Shown here: positions 51,292 to 61,137 of the stretch, piece by piece
Position numbering within the stretch: position 1 is the first letter of the stretch
Layout of the letters: every line of letters begins with the position of its first letter
Source of the DNA: Paraburkholderia sp. BCC1884
Lineage (GTDB): Bacteria; Pseudomonadota; Gammaproteobacteria; Burkholderiales; Burkholderiaceae
DNA: 64,000 bases
Assembly: GCF_900996225.1 (NCBI RefSeq)
Contig: NZ_CAAJGL010000068.1
Span: 1,054,001 to 1,118,000 of the forward strand
Direction: 5' to 3'
Notes under the pieces: model-generated
Databases searched by the model: none
What the model was told of the DNA's origin: nothing
What the model saw: the letters and a program-made list of their open reading frames with translations, nothing else
Made by a program: the position numbers and the translations under genes

Positions 51292-52458
51292 ATGGAAAAA
51301 CCTTCGCTCGCATACCTTTCACAACCTTTCAGAAGCCTATCGCCGGGCGTGTTTCGGGCGTCGACTATCGTGTTCGACTCGTACGAGGATTTCATTGGAC
51401 GTAAGGCGAGGCAGCCGGATGGATACAGCTATGGTCTGAACGGTACCCCGACCAATCGCGAACTCGAGGCACGCATCGCGGAGCTCGAGGGAGCAGCGCA
51501 TTGCGTGGTCGTTTCATCGGGACAGGCGGCTCTGGTTGCGTCGGTGCTGCCATTTGTAAAAGGTGGTGATCATTTGCTGATCTCGGACGCTTGTTACGGT
51601 GGTCTCAAAGCCTTTGCACACGAATGGCTAGCGCGGCTCGGCGTCGAGATTGGTGTTTATCCTGCTGACGTGGGAGCAGACATCGCGAACGTCGTCAAAG
51701 CGAACACTCGTATGATTTGTATTGAGTCACCTGGCACAATCTCGATGGAAATGCCTGACGTGCCCGCCATCATCGAGGTTGCGAGGAGCCACGGGATTCT
51801 CACGATGATGGACAACACCTGGGCAAGTCCGTTGGCATTCCGTCCAATCGAGCGTGGCATTGACCTGAGTGTACAAGCCGCGACGAAGTTCATTGGCGGT
51901 CACTCTGATCTGCTGATGGGCATGGTCAGCACGAGCAACTTCAAGCTATACGAACAGTTGCGTGAAGCACAGGCCACGATTGGATTAGCCGCGAGTGCCG
52001 ACGACTGTTTCCTCGCACTGCGCGGTCTTCAGACCTTCCGTCTGCGCTTTGCGGAGCAAGAAAAAAACACTTTGGAGGTAGCTCATTGGCTTGAGGAGCA
52101 CCCGGTCGTCGACAGCGTCCTGTTCGCACCTCTGGAATCGCATTCTGGCCACGCGGTGTGGAAGCGCGATTTTGAAGGCAGTGGATGCCTTCTGTCGTTC
52201 GTGCTACGGCCTGGCCCGGAAGAAGCGCTCGCAGCATTCTTCAATTCGCTGAGGACGTTTTCCATCGGAGCGAGCTGGGGTGGAACGCACAGCCTGATCG
52301 CTTTCTACCCGGCGTCAATCCAGCGAGCGAGGAAATTCCCGCCAACGGACCAGCCGATCATTCGCATTTCGATTGGTCTGGAAAGCGTCGAACAGCTGAT
52401 TGACGATTTGGACCAGGGCTTGTCGCAGTACTCGGCACATTGCAACAAGGTTCGCTGA
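51292..52458 (+). CDS. PLP-dependent Cys/Met-metabolism lyase (cystathionine beta-lyase-like)
   Basis: A 388-residue fold-type-I PLP enzyme of the trans-sulfuration family. The PLP lysine is Lys199 in AATKFIGGHSD, with the phosphate-binding SGQAAL and the Asp of DNTWASP also present. The family cleaves or forms C-S bonds at the beta or gamma carbon of Cys- and Met-type amino acids; NTWASPL is typical of the MetC beta-lyase side. AGGA precedes the ATG by 5 nt. It opens an operon that encodes an importer and a deacylase, so it is probably catabolic: cleaving an imported thioether amino acid to release a thiol or sulfide plus pyruvate and ammonia (inference). Confidence 0.88.
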   Translation: MEKPSLAYLSQPFRSLSPGVFRASTIVFDSYEDFIGRKARQPDGYSYGLNGTPTNRELEARIAELEGAAHCVVVSSGQAALVASVLPFVKGGDHLLISDACYGGLKAFAHEWLARLGVEIGVYPADVGADIANVVKANTRMICIESPGTISMEMPDVPAIIEVARSHGILTMMDNTWASPLAFRPIERGIDLSVQAATKFIGGHSDLLMGMVSTSNFKLYEQLREAQATIGLAASADDCFLALRGLQTFRLRFAEQEKNTLEVAHWLEEHPVVDSVLFAPLESHSGHAVWKRDFEGSGCLLSFVLRPGPEEALAAFFNSLRTFSIGASWGGTHSLIAFYPASIQRARKFPPTDQPIIRISIGLESVEQLIDDLDQGLSQYSAHCNKVR

Positions 52459-52507
52459 GATCAACAGTAGTCGTAGTGACCCGGATCAACTTGTAGGGGA
52501 GACATCA

Positions 52508-53158
52508 ATGGAAGACCTGTTCCTGCGCGCGCTGCCGTTGCTGAGGCTAGCCATGCTCACTACACTTGCACTCGGATTCATTTCGTTCGCGGTCGGATCG
52601 GCGCTCGGACTTTTGATAGCACTTGCCCGGATCAGTAGCATCAGGCTTGTCCGCACAGCTGCGTTCATCTATCTGTCTATTTTTCGCGGAACGCCGCTGC
52701 TGCTGCAGCTCCTCGTTGTCTATTTTGGTTTGCCGACTTACGGCATTACGCTTGGACCCTTCGAGGCGGCAACGGTCGCCCTGACTATTTTCGTTGCAGC
52801 CTATCTCAGTGAAGATTTCCGCGGCGGGTTGCTTGCCGTTGACAAAGGGCAATGGGAGGCGGGCTTATCGCTCGGGATGGGGTACTGGAAAATGCAGCAA
52901 CGCATCATCCTTCCGCAAGGGCTGCGGATCGCCATCCCCCCAGTATCCAGTCGACTTATCGGGCTGATGAAAGATACATCGCTAGCGTCTACGGTGACCG
53001 TCGTGGAAATGACGCGCGTGGCAAATCAGGTTGGTGCATCGACGTTTCGTTACATGGATATGTTCCTGATTGTCGGCGGCCTTTATTGGATTATTAGTCA
53101 GGTTCTGACGATCGCGCAGACGTATCTCGAAGGCGTACTTGTCCGGAGGTACGGATGA
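52508..53158 (+). CDS. Amino-acid ABC transporter permease (HisM/GlnP type)
   Basis: A 216-residue inner-membrane permease with five helices. The ABC-contact loop is seen in EAGLSLGMGYWKMQQRIILPQ (shown as its core EAGLSLG...ILPQ), and YLSIFRGTPLLLQLL is the classic polar amino-acid permease segment. It probably works as a homodimer, as no second permease gene is present. The start at MEDLF has GGGGAGA upstream; the longer open frame is not used. Its last codons overlap the ATPase start (ATGA). Confidence 0.92.
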   Translation: MEDLFLRALPLLRLAMLTTLALGFISFAVGSALGLLIALARISSIRLVRTAAFIYLSIFRGTPLLLQLLVVYFGLPTYGITLGPFEAATVALTIFVAAYLSEDFRGGLLAVDKGQWEAGLSLGMGYWKMQQRIILPQGLRIAIPPVSSRLIGLMKDTSLASTVTVVEMTRVANQVGASTFRYMDMFLIVGGLYWIISQVLTIAQTYLEGVLVRRYG

Positions 53159-53943
53159 AAGAAGATAGGACCGTCTTGCGCGCCAGCAATCTGCACAAAC
53201 GCTTTGGTGACCATTTAGTGCTCAAAGGAATCAGTTTTGATGTGAAACCAGGTGAGGTTATGGTCATCATGGGGTCCTCCGGTTCCGGTAAAACCACGCT
53301 GATACGTTCTTTGAACTTCTTGGAGATGCCCGACAGCGGAACTGTCAAAGTTTGCGACATCGAGGTCGAATGCAATCCGGCATACGCGGGGCAATTGGAC
53401 CGTTGTCCACGAACGCTGCGCAACCAGATGGAGTTGATTCGTCGAAATACGGCGATGGTTTTTCAATCATTCAACCTGTTTCCGCACATGACCGCTCTTG
53501 AGAACGTGATGGAAGGGCCTGTCAGTGTCAAGCGTATATCGCGTAGCGTGGCGAAAGCGCGCGCACTTGTGTTGCTTGAGCGAGTCGGACTAAGCGATAG
53601 GGCTGACGCATACCCAAGGCATTTATCTGGCGGCCAGAAACAACGGGTTGCCATTGCACGAAGCTTGGCGATGGAGCCGCAAGTGATCTTCTTTGACGAG
53701 CCGACGTCGGCGCTTGACCCTGAGTTACGGGACGAAGTGTTGAATGTGATGAGGGAACTTGCCGACGCGGGAATGACGATGTTGATTGTGACGCACGAAC
53801 TGCGCTTCGCCCGCGATGTTGCAGATCGAATTCTTTTTATGGAGGGAGGGCAGGTCCTGCATGACTGCCGCGCAGAGCAGTTCTTCGCCGACTCGAACAA
53901 CGATCTGCGCACGAAGCGTTTCCTTGGCAAGCTCGCCACCTAA
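53155..53943 (+). CDS. Amino-acid ABC transporter ATPase (GlnQ type)
   Basis: A 262-residue ATPase: Walker A GSSGSGKTT (about 40-48), Q-loop FQSFNLFPHMT, signature LSGGQKQRV, Walker B VIFFDEPTSALD and the switch His in VTHEL. It drives uptake by the neighbouring permease. The start overlaps the permease stop, so the two are translationally coupled. It has a small insertion of about 12 residues between Walker A and the Q-loop compared with GlnQ. Confidence 0.95.
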   Translation: MKEDRTVLRASNLHKRFGDHLVLKGISFDVKPGEVMVIMGSSGSGKTTLIRSLNFLEMPDSGTVKVCDIEVECNPAYAGQLDRCPRTLRNQMELIRRNTAMVFQSFNLFPHMTALENVMEGPVSVKRISRSVAKARALVLLERVGLSDRADAYPRHLSGGQKQRVAIARSLAMEPQVIFFDEPTSALDPELRDEVLNVMRELADAGMTMLIVTHELRFARDVADRILFMEGGQVLHDCRAEQFFADSNNDLRTKRFLGKLAT

Positions 53944-53967
53944 CAATCACGCGATAAGAGGCCGGAC

Positions 53968-54810
53968 ATGCATCGATCATTTCTTGATTTGCGCCAGATG
54001 AAGTTCATCGGCACGTTCCTCGTCAGCCTGACGATCGGCATGAGCACAGTGCACGCTCAGGGGGACAATGCGCTGCAGCGTCTCCGGCAGGCGAGCAGCA
54101 TAACAATCGCGAATACACAAGCGAGCCCGCCATGGAGCCAAATTGATGACCAGAATCAACCCGCAGGTTACGACGTCGATGTTGCCACCGAGGTAGCAAA
54201 ACGAATCGGTGTGAAAAAAGTTACATTCATCGCAGATACGTTCTCGAATTTTATCGATGGTCTGCGTGTGGGTAAGTACGATATCGTAGTAAACAGCATG
54301 GCAGCAACGGCACCGCGGAAGAAGATCGTCGACTTTTCCGCGCCCTATGCGCCGCAGGAATTTCGGATCTGGGTGAGCGACAAGGTTATCGGTATCAATG
54401 GCGTGAACGACCTAGCCGGCCGTGATGTCGGCGTGGAGGCTGGCACCTCGAATGAAGTCTGGGCTCGTGCGCACCTCACTAGTTCGAAGATACATTCCTA
54501 CGACAACGGTGGCTTCTTGTACAACGACCTTGCAAGCGGTCGTATAGATGCGGTCATTGAGTCCCACTTCGCTGGCCTGAAGGAAAAGCAGATCAACCAT
54601 CTGCCGATTCACGAGTCGGGACCAGTGCTGACAATTTCGTTGGGATGCGTCGCGATTTCCAAGAATCAACCGGAACTCGTCGACGCGATCAACCAGGCCA
54701 TCGGTGACATGATTGCAGACGGTACGCTCGAGCGCCTTGGTCACAAGTGGTTGGGCGCAGATTACGACGTCGTAGGAGACATCCACAAGGCGACCCAGCC
54801 TCCGGGTTAA
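53968..54810 (+). CDS. Periplasmic amino-acid-binding protein of the ABC importer
   Basis: A 280-residue SBP family 3 protein. Signal peptide residues 1-34 (cleavage after VHA). The mature part has the family pattern PPWSQIDDQNQPAGYDVDVA near the start, the ligand-binding region around VVNSMAATAPRKKIVDFSAPY, and a typical C-terminal lobe. It captures the solute for the permease/ATPase pair just upstream. It is likely to prefer a polar or acylated amino acid. GAGG precedes the ATG by 6 nt. Confidence 0.92.
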   Translation: MHRSFLDLRQMKFIGTFLVSLTIGMSTVHAQGDNALQRLRQASSITIANTQASPPWSQIDDQNQPAGYDVDVATEVAKRIGVKKVTFIADTFSNFIDGLRVGKYDIVVNSMAATAPRKKIVDFSAPYAPQEFRIWVSDKVIGINGVNDLAGRDVGVEAGTSNEVWARAHLTSSKIHSYDNGGFLYNDLASGRIDAVIESHFAGLKEKQINHLPIHESGPVLTISLGCVAISKNQPELVDAINQAIGDMIADGTLERLGHKWLGADYDVVGDIHKATQPPG

Positions 54811-54892
54811 CAGCTTGTTTCGCGCCGGCCGTGGCGATTATCGCGCGACCGAATCAACGTTCCACTTGTCACCTGACTATCAGGACCTGAGT

Positions 54893-55903
54893 ATGAGCAA
54901 CCCCATCAGCAGTGAAATTAACTTTGATGAGAATGGCAAGCACACCGGCTATCTGCGTCTTCCCCATTCTGTGCATCGTTCCGCATATGGCTGGATTCCT
55001 ATACCGGTCGCGTCTATCCGTAACGGGGACGGTCCTGCCGTACTCATCAGTGCGGGTAACCACGGTGACGAATATGAAGGCCAGATAATTGTCGCGAGTC
55101 TGATCCGGGAGATTGAAGCGGACATGGTTCGAGGACAGTTGATCCTTTTGCCCATGGCTAATTATCCAGCAGCGCAGGCGGGCCTACGCACATCGCCGCT
55201 TGACGACGGTAACCTTAACCGCTGCTTTCCTGGCAACCCATCCGGCACGCCCACGCAAATCATCGCCGACTACATCGAAAACATCCTGCTCGCGCGGGCC
55301 GACTATCTTGTCGACATCCATTCGGGTGGAAGCTCATTGCTATACGACGGTGGCAACATGCTGGCGCTTTCGCCGCGGAGCCCCGACGAAGAAGTGAAAG
55401 TCAAAGGGATGCTCGCGGCTTTCGGTTTGCCTAAGGCGTTTTTGCACGCGCCGAACCCCGTCAACATTTCTGCTGCGGCACGGCGACAGGGCGCCATCTC
55501 CATTTTGACGGAACTAGGCGGTGCGGGGATGTCTGAGCGCAGCCTGATCGACCAAGGCCGGCAGGGTTTGCTCAATTTCCTCGGATATCTCGGCGTTTTG
55601 CAGGGCGACCTGGTTCCGGCGGGCCCTCCTGCCACGACACGTTTCCTTCGGGTCGAGGGTAAGCACCATTACGTCTATACTCGCGACGACGGACTGTACG
55701 AACCGCTCGCCGCACTCGGACAACGTGTCGCTCAAGGACAGCCCGCGGCTCGTATCCATTTCCCAGAGACACCTTGGCGCGAACCAATCGCACTGTATTT
55801 TGAAGGCAATGGGGAGGTGGCGTGCAAACGAGTGCAGGCCTCGGTGCGTCGCGGTGATTGTATCTATCAGCTTGCGGACGACGATCGCGAACATCAGAGA
55901 TAG
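54893..55903 (+). CDS. Succinylglutamate-desuccinylase/aspartoacylase-type zinc deacylase
   Basis: A 336-residue metallo-deacylase of the M14-like AstE/AspA superfamily. The zinc motif GNHGDEYEG gives His and Glu; the third ligand His is in DIHSGG, followed by the conserved Asn-Arg of NLNRCFPG. Family members (for example DoeB of ectoine breakdown) hydrolyse N-acyl amino acids. It is the last gene of the operon, beginning 82 bp after the binding-protein stop. Because the upstream genes import an amino-acid-like compound and cleave a C-S bond, it probably removes an N-acyl group first. Start chosen at MSNPIS. Confidence 0.88.
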   Translation: MSNPISSEINFDENGKHTGYLRLPHSVHRSAYGWIPIPVASIRNGDGPAVLISAGNHGDEYEGQIIVASLIREIEADMVRGQLILLPMANYPAAQAGLRTSPLDDGNLNRCFPGNPSGTPTQIIADYIENILLARADYLVDIHSGGSSLLYDGGNMLALSPRSPDEEVKVKGMLAAFGLPKAFLHAPNPVNISAAARRQGAISILTELGGAGMSERSLIDQGRQGLLNFLGYLGVLQGDLVPAGPPATTRFLRVEGKHHYVYTRDDGLYEPLAALGQRVAQGQPAARIHFPETPWREPIALYFEGNGEVACKRVQASVRRGDCIYQLADDDREHQR

Positions 55904-56468
55904 TTTGGCAGAACCACAAGTGAGGTAGTCGGAGTGGACGGAATAGACATGCACGCGACGGTCGGCCTCAAGACTGGCCATTTTTCTTCGGTGGAGTGTC
56001 ACGTTTGATTCTACTTAGACATGGCACTGAATGAGTTTTCGGTAGGTATCAGCGACAGGCGCCGTCCTATCCTTGAGTGTCGTACTGTTTTAGATCGGTG
56101 ATTCTTAGTGTAGAAGAACACCGTCGGTTACGGTTGCGTCACTTATGCAGTTGCTAGTCAAAGTTTTGCTCCAACCAGCCGACCGTTAGCTTGAGGACGC
56201 CTAGGCCAAAGTTCATCGAAGTAATTAGTGCGTTTTGATTCTGGGGAGAGGAAGTAGCGATTCAATGCGGGAGAGGCGGTTCCTTTTGCCTAAGCCAGTA
56301 GAGTATCGCGACTACATTGTTGATTTCCGTCCCGACAAGAATCGCAGTCGGGTATCTGACGATGTCCGTTCCAACTGCACAATGAGTATCAAGTGAGTGA
56401 TTTTTGAGGGACCAAGCTGAGGCGCTCTTCGTTAGGGAGGCTCGGGTTTCGAATGGTTGCTTGAGATG
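55904..56468. other. 565 bp after the importer operon, no gene
   Basis: No gene, clear terminator or named repeat recognised. Confidence 0.35.
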
Positions 56469-57085
56469 TTGAGCAAATCTGACCACTGAGGCCTAAATAG
56501 GGTTGCTATACGTCTCTTTAAGCTTTCAGGGGCGCGGATGGGACTTGGGTCAATTGGTGCGATAGCAGCCCATCGGGGCGTAGCGGCGGCTACGTTGCGC
56601 CGCTGGCACCTCCAGGATCGGTTTCTGCCGGCTCGCCGGACGCTGGGCGGCCTCTCCGTCGATGCGGGCCGGATAACGTGCACGCCTCGCTGGGCCTCGC
56701 GCGGCGAGCGTAGGGGATGACTGTCTGTTACACACGGGTCTCATCACGCGAGCGGCTGGACTGTGCATGATGCTGAGGGGGGCGTGATTGACCGTCGCGG
56801 ACAGATGTTGGCTGAACGTCTGCCACGCACCGGCATGGCCGTTCGTGTTTCGGCGCACGTCGAGTTACCTGCAAGGAAAGCCGGGATTCGCGGTTGGCTG
56901 TCTGGCGCAGCGTTCATGCGGCGTACGGAGGCGTGATGCGCGAGCGTTGACTCGCCACCCGGGGCGGCTCGCCGCGTCGGCGCACGACAGGCACCACGGG
57001 CTACGGCGGTGACGAAGTGCCTCTCAGTAGGGACAACCGCTACCCCTGCGACTCAAATCTGCACGTGCAGATTTGCACACCAGCG
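56469..57085 (+). mobile_element. Decayed IS607-like element with an internal insertion
   Basis: An ATG at 56538 begins an IS607 tnpA-type HTH (IAAHRGVAAATLRRWHLQD), preceded by the same 65-70 bp leader as at 22591. The 15-base block CGCCACCCGGGGCGG follows at 56953, about 415 bp from the ATG rather than the 143 bp seen at 37.2 kb, so roughly 270 bp were inserted; that insert contains the repeat shared with 45728. The right part has GCTACCCCTGCGAC and GCACGTGCAGATTTG. Confidence 0.7.
56799..56850 (+). repeat. Second copy of the 50-bp repeat seen at 45728
   Basis: Begins GGACAGATGTTGGCTGAACG and continues like the 45.7-kb copy. It sits inside the segment that is extra in this IS607-like remnant. 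Confidence 0.6.
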
Positions 57086-57858
57086 TAGATCAACTTCAGT
57101 CGCTGGATTGAATGGCGAATAGCGGTTTGTAGCCCGTCGAATCCATCCGGTCACATCGCTGCCAAGCTGGCAACCTACCAGTAACCCATGTGCGTCGACG
57201 TACTCAGTCACGCCTTACTAATTGTAACGTTAAGGCATTTGGTAGCACTTGACACAAGCTACTTGGCACACCCTTGACGCCAAGTGAACGAGTAATTTTC
57301 GAAAGCCGAGGCGGTTCAATCATCACCATAGTCATTCAATATTTCCGTTTGAATTTGAAAAAGCGGGATCGTTCGCTTTGGTAAAGTCGTGCGGTCGATG
57401 CGCTGGCTGCAGACACTACATTGCCTTTGCGATGAACGTAGGTGCACGAGCTGTCTTCTGAGGAGTTCAGGGTGACGAGATTTGCCAATTGCTCGACCAT
57501 TCGTCCAGACCCGGACCGCATCAGTTCACCTTGAGCCGGGGGGGCACAACATTGCAACGATTCGATGGCGGCGTTGGGAACGCCGTCTGTATTGCTTCGC
57601 CAGATGCTCCGGCTCGCTATAACAATGGACGAGATAGTGGATAACGGGGCGTTCGTCAGGCGAATGATCATCCTCATGGGATAAACACGCTCTTTTGATA
57701 CAAGCCATCTTTTTCTTGACACGTCTGAGTCTGAAGGCTCAGTCCTTGTGGCCGTTGGGCGCGTAGTCAGATAAGGAGAAGCGTTTTGGGTTGCAGACAA
57801 ATGTGAAGCATGGCGCGTAAGCGCTTGCCGGTCAAAACCGTTTTCCTGGAGATTTTTC
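57086..57858. other. 770 bp upstream of the malic enzyme gene
   Basis: A long minus-strand frame overlaps the malic enzyme start and is a shadow. The region should contain the malic enzyme promoter. Confidence 0.4.
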
Positions 57859-59577
57859 ATGTCAAACTCGTCGGATACAGAAGCGAATGCCATCTTCACG
57901 AGCACGTCCCGTTCCGGATATGAACTGCTTGCAGACCCAATGCTCAACAAAGGCACCGCCTTTACTGAGTCGGAGCGTGATACATTCGACCTGCACGGAC
58001 TCTTGCCGCCGAACATTGGCACGCTCGAGGAACAGGCCTCTCGCCGTATTCAGGTTCTAAGGGGGCTGGAGACAGACATTGAGCGCTACGCTTTCCTGCG
58101 AGATCTACAGGACACCAACGAGACGCTGTTCTTCGCATTACTCGTGCAGAATCTCGAAGAGTTGCTTCCTATTGTGTACACGCCGACAGTCGGCGCAGGC
58201 TGCCAGCAGTTCAGCCGCCTGTTTCGCAAGCCGCGTGGTCTCTTTCTGAGCATGCCGCACAAGAATCGCGTCGAGGCGATCCTCGCACATCCTCGGTTCG
58301 ACCAGGTACAGGCAATTGTTGTGACAGATGGGGAACGCATTCTCGGGCTGGGCGACCAAGGCGCAGGCGGTATGGGTATTCCTATCGGTAAGCTAGCGCT
58401 ATATACAAGCTGTGGCGGTCTTCATCCTGCTACAACCCTACCGATCATGCTCGACGTTGGCACCGACAATCAGGATTGTCTTAACGATCCGCTCTACGTC
58501 GGCTGGCGCCACGAGAGAGTTCGTGGAGACGAATACGATGAATTTATCGAGGTATTCGTTAATGCTGTTGCGAAGCGGTGGCCGCATGTACTGTTGCAAT
58601 GGGAGGACTTCGCCAAAGGCAACGCGACCCGAATGCTTGAACGCTACCGCAACCGTCTTTGCACTTTTAACGATGACGTTCAAGGTACTGCGTCCGTCGC
58701 AACCGGCACGCTCCTTTCGGCAATCAACGTCACTGGCGTTCCGCTGACGGAACAACGAATCGCCGTGATGGGGGCGGGCTCTGCCGGTTGCGGGATTGCC
58801 AGCCTTATTCGCAAAGCTATGACTGAGGCTGGCCTGCCCGATGAAGAGGCCGCTAGACGCTTTTTCATGGTTGATCGTGACGGCTTGCTGGTCGACGGGA
58901 TGGAGGGAATCGCTACTTTTCAGCAACCGTTTTTGCAGGACAGGTCCATCGTTGCTAACTGGACGCTCGATCATCCCGATCGAGTTGCGTTGCTGGATGT
59001 AGTGCGAAACGCGAAGCCAACGGTGCTGATTGGCGTATCCGGCCAGGCCGGAGCTTTCTCCGAGACCATCGTTCGCGCGATGGCGGAGCACAACGAGCGT
59101 CCGGTGATTTTTCCGCTTTCTAACCCAACTTCCCGAGCCGAGGCCACGCCAACTGATCTGCAGAAGTGGACTGACGACAGGGCAGTTATCGGCACGGGCA
59201 CGCCGTTTGCCCCCATCGAGCGCAATGGTGCGAAGTTCAAGGTCGACCAGACCAACAACTCCTATATCTTTCCCGGCGTGGGACTTGGAGCAATCGCGGT
59301 CAAGGCCTCGCGCATAAGCGACGAAATGTTTATGGCGGCCGCGAAGGCGCTCGCAGCAGCTTCGCCCGCCCGGAACGATCCTAAAAGAAATCTGTTGCCC
59401 CCGGTTTCATCGTTGCGCGAGGTGTCTCTCACAGTCGCGCTCGCAGTCGCGCTGCAAGCGCATAAGGAAGGGCTGACCGGCGGTATGAGCACCGACGAGA
59501 TTGAGAGCCGGATTCGCGGGGAGATCTGGATTCCGCGCTACTCTTCTTACAAGCGAATCGACCTCCGTTCGGTTTAA
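57859..59577 (+). CDS. maeA: NAD-dependent malic enzyme
   Basis: A 572-residue enzyme that oxidatively decarboxylates malate to pyruvate, with NAD+. The family blocks are all there: LPIVYTPTVGAGCQQFS, GERILGLGDQGAGGMGIPIGK, the metal site FNDDVQGTASV and the nucleotide-binding GAGSAGCGIASL. Length and order match the NAD-type MaeA (SfcA) group without the C-terminal phosphotransacetylase domain of MaeB. GGAG stands 8 nt before the ATG. The AEC carrier gene follows after 26 bp, so the two are co-transcribed; the pair suggests malate or a related acid is carried and converted. Confidence 0.95.
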   Translation: MSNSSDTEANAIFTSTSRSGYELLADPMLNKGTAFTESERDTFDLHGLLPPNIGTLEEQASRRIQVLRGLETDIERYAFLRDLQDTNETLFFALLVQNLEELLPIVYTPTVGAGCQQFSRLFRKPRGLFLSMPHKNRVEAILAHPRFDQVQAIVVTDGERILGLGDQGAGGMGIPIGKLALYTSCGGLHPATTLPIMLDVGTDNQDCLNDPLYVGWRHERVRGDEYDEFIEVFVNAVAKRWPHVLLQWEDFAKGNATRMLERYRNRLCTFNDDVQGTASVATGTLLSAINVTGVPLTEQRIAVMGAGSAGCGIASLIRKAMTEAGLPDEEAARRFFMVDRDGLLVDGMEGIATFQQPFLQDRSIVANWTLDHPDRVALLDVVRNAKPTVLIGVSGQAGAFSETIVRAMAEHNERPVIFPLSNPTSRAEATPTDLQKWTDDRAVIGTGTPFAPIERNGAKFKVDQTNNSYIFPGVGLGAIAVKASRISDEMFMAAAKALAAASPARNDPKRNLLPPVSSLREVSLTVALAVALQAHKEGLTGGMSTDEIESRIRGEIWIPRYSSYKRIDLRSV

Positions 59578-59603
59578 GCCTGCAACCAATTGGGAGTATT
59601 GTT

Positions 59604-60548
59604 TTGCTCAACACGATCCTCAACGGGTTGCTACCGATAACATTCGTCATAGCGCTAGGCTGGTTTTCCGGTCGCATAGGTTTATTGAAACACGAAAATG
59701 CTGACGTTCTAGCGACTCTGGTCATCCGTTTTGCATTGCCATTCGCGCTGTTCGAAGGAGCGGTAAAGACGTCCCCGGACAAGCTCCACAACGTCGGTTT
59801 TGCACTATGCCTAACGTTTGGACTAATGGGTACCTACGCGATTGCGCTCGGCGTAGGTCGCTTTGTGTTCAGACATGATCTGCGTACAGCAACCATGCAG
59901 GCGCTGGTGTGTGCTTTTCCGGATATGGCCTACTTTGGTGCGCCCATTCTGGCCGCCGTCTTCGGGCCAGAGGGGTTTCTGGCAGTTCTGGTTGGCAATC
60001 TCATCACGAGCATCTTCATGCTGCCATTGACGATTATTCTGACTCATGCTGAAGATAAGAGTGATGGCGGTGGTGGTAAACCGGACATTGCGCGAATCTT
60101 CGCTCAAAGCGTCGGGCGCGCTGTGACGAATCCGATTGTCTGGCTACCGATCTCGGGAATGGTCCTGAGCTTTTGTCACGTCACGTTACCAGGTCCAGTG
60201 CTGACTTCCATCGATCTGATAGCCAAGGCAGCCGGGGGTACGTCGCTTTTCGCACTCGGGCTAATGCTCTACGGTGAGCGTTTTGTCATTAACGCCAACG
60301 TGCTAGCTAATCTTGGCATCAAGAACTTCTTGCAGCCGGCATTGATGGCGATTGGCGCTGTCCTGTTCGGTGTGGCCGGCCCACCGGCGCACCAAGCCAT
60401 TATCACAGGAGCAGTGCCGACGGCAACAGCTGCTGCGATGTTCGCGCTCAAGAGCGAAACCTATACCGCCAACGCTACCGCGACTATTCTGATCAGTACG
60501 ATTCTTGGCGTCTTAACCGAAGGCTTGCTAATCGCATATTTTTTCTGA
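59604..60548 (+). CDS. AEC-family organic-acid transporter
   Basis: A 314-residue membrane protein with about ten helices of the auxin efflux carrier family (relatives: MdcF malonate carrier, MleP malate permease). Typical features: VIALGWFSGRIGLL in helix 1, the FPDMAYFGAPI segment and the C-terminal GAVPTATAAAMFALKS. The start is TTG behind GGGAG. It sits 26 bp after the malic enzyme gene and should move malate, malonate or a related dicarboxylate; direction is not shown by sequence. Confidence 0.9.
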   Translation: MLNTILNGLLPITFVIALGWFSGRIGLLKHENADVLATLVIRFALPFALFEGAVKTSPDKLHNVGFALCLTFGLMGTYAIALGVGRFVFRHDLRTATMQALVCAFPDMAYFGAPILAAVFGPEGFLAVLVGNLITSIFMLPLTIILTHAEDKSDGGGGKPDIARIFAQSVGRAVTNPIVWLPISGMVLSFCHVTLPGPVLTSIDLIAKAAGGTSLFALGLMLYGERFVINANVLANLGIKNFLQPALMAIGAVLFGVAGPPAHQAIITGAVPTATAAAMFALKSETYTANATATILISTILGVLTEGLLIAYFF

Positions 60549-61137
60549 AAGGTATTGATACGGGAGCATGAGCCACCGCCGTGAGCAAGGTCGCCTTGCG
60601 GTTAGGTTCCAGTTTATCCGTGAGTCAGCCAGAAAAGTTCGACCTTCGGGCTGGAGATGAAAGACTATTGAGGGCAAGCGCAACCCTGATCGCTCAGTTT
60701 TCCAAAGCAAAACCGCGACGTGTCCATACGGGGAAGCAGCCGCGCTGGCACGTGCGGTACACAACCCAGCTTCTCCACCCACGGTCGAAAGGCAAACGCG
60801 TGGCGATGCTGCGGGAGCGTGATCGAACCATGAGAAAAAAGGTGGCAGCCAGACGAAGAAGCCGGTGTGCGAGCCGAAAGGGAGGGATACCTCGCCAAAG
60901 ACAAGCCTGATCGTCAGACCGCGTTCAGCAGCCGTCTGTTATGGTCCATTGTATTTTGGCTCCTCACAGTTATCCGAGCGATATCGCTTGTGCTGCCGTT
61001 GCGCCTCCTGATTGCGGCTGCCATGCACCGCCAGCGCTAGGCCCCTTCGGTTCGAGGCTGATCGAGCGTGGTGGGCAATTGCCCAAGCTGTCGGAACAGC
61101 GATAGCCATCCGTAACGCTGTCCCAACACTTAAACAG
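60549..61137. other. 590 bp between the AEC carrier and DyP genes
   Basis: A very basic short frame at 60581-60910 (+) is probably not a gene. Promoter of the DyP-encapsulin pair expected here. Confidence 0.4.

Noticed and set aside
57336..58022. Minus-strand open frame of 228 codons
   Set aside because: Overlaps the malic enzyme start on the other strand and resembles no family; it is a shadow.
60581..60910. Basic 109-codon frame upstream of the DyP gene
   Set aside because: Extreme Arg/Lys content and no family resemblance; probably a chance frame.
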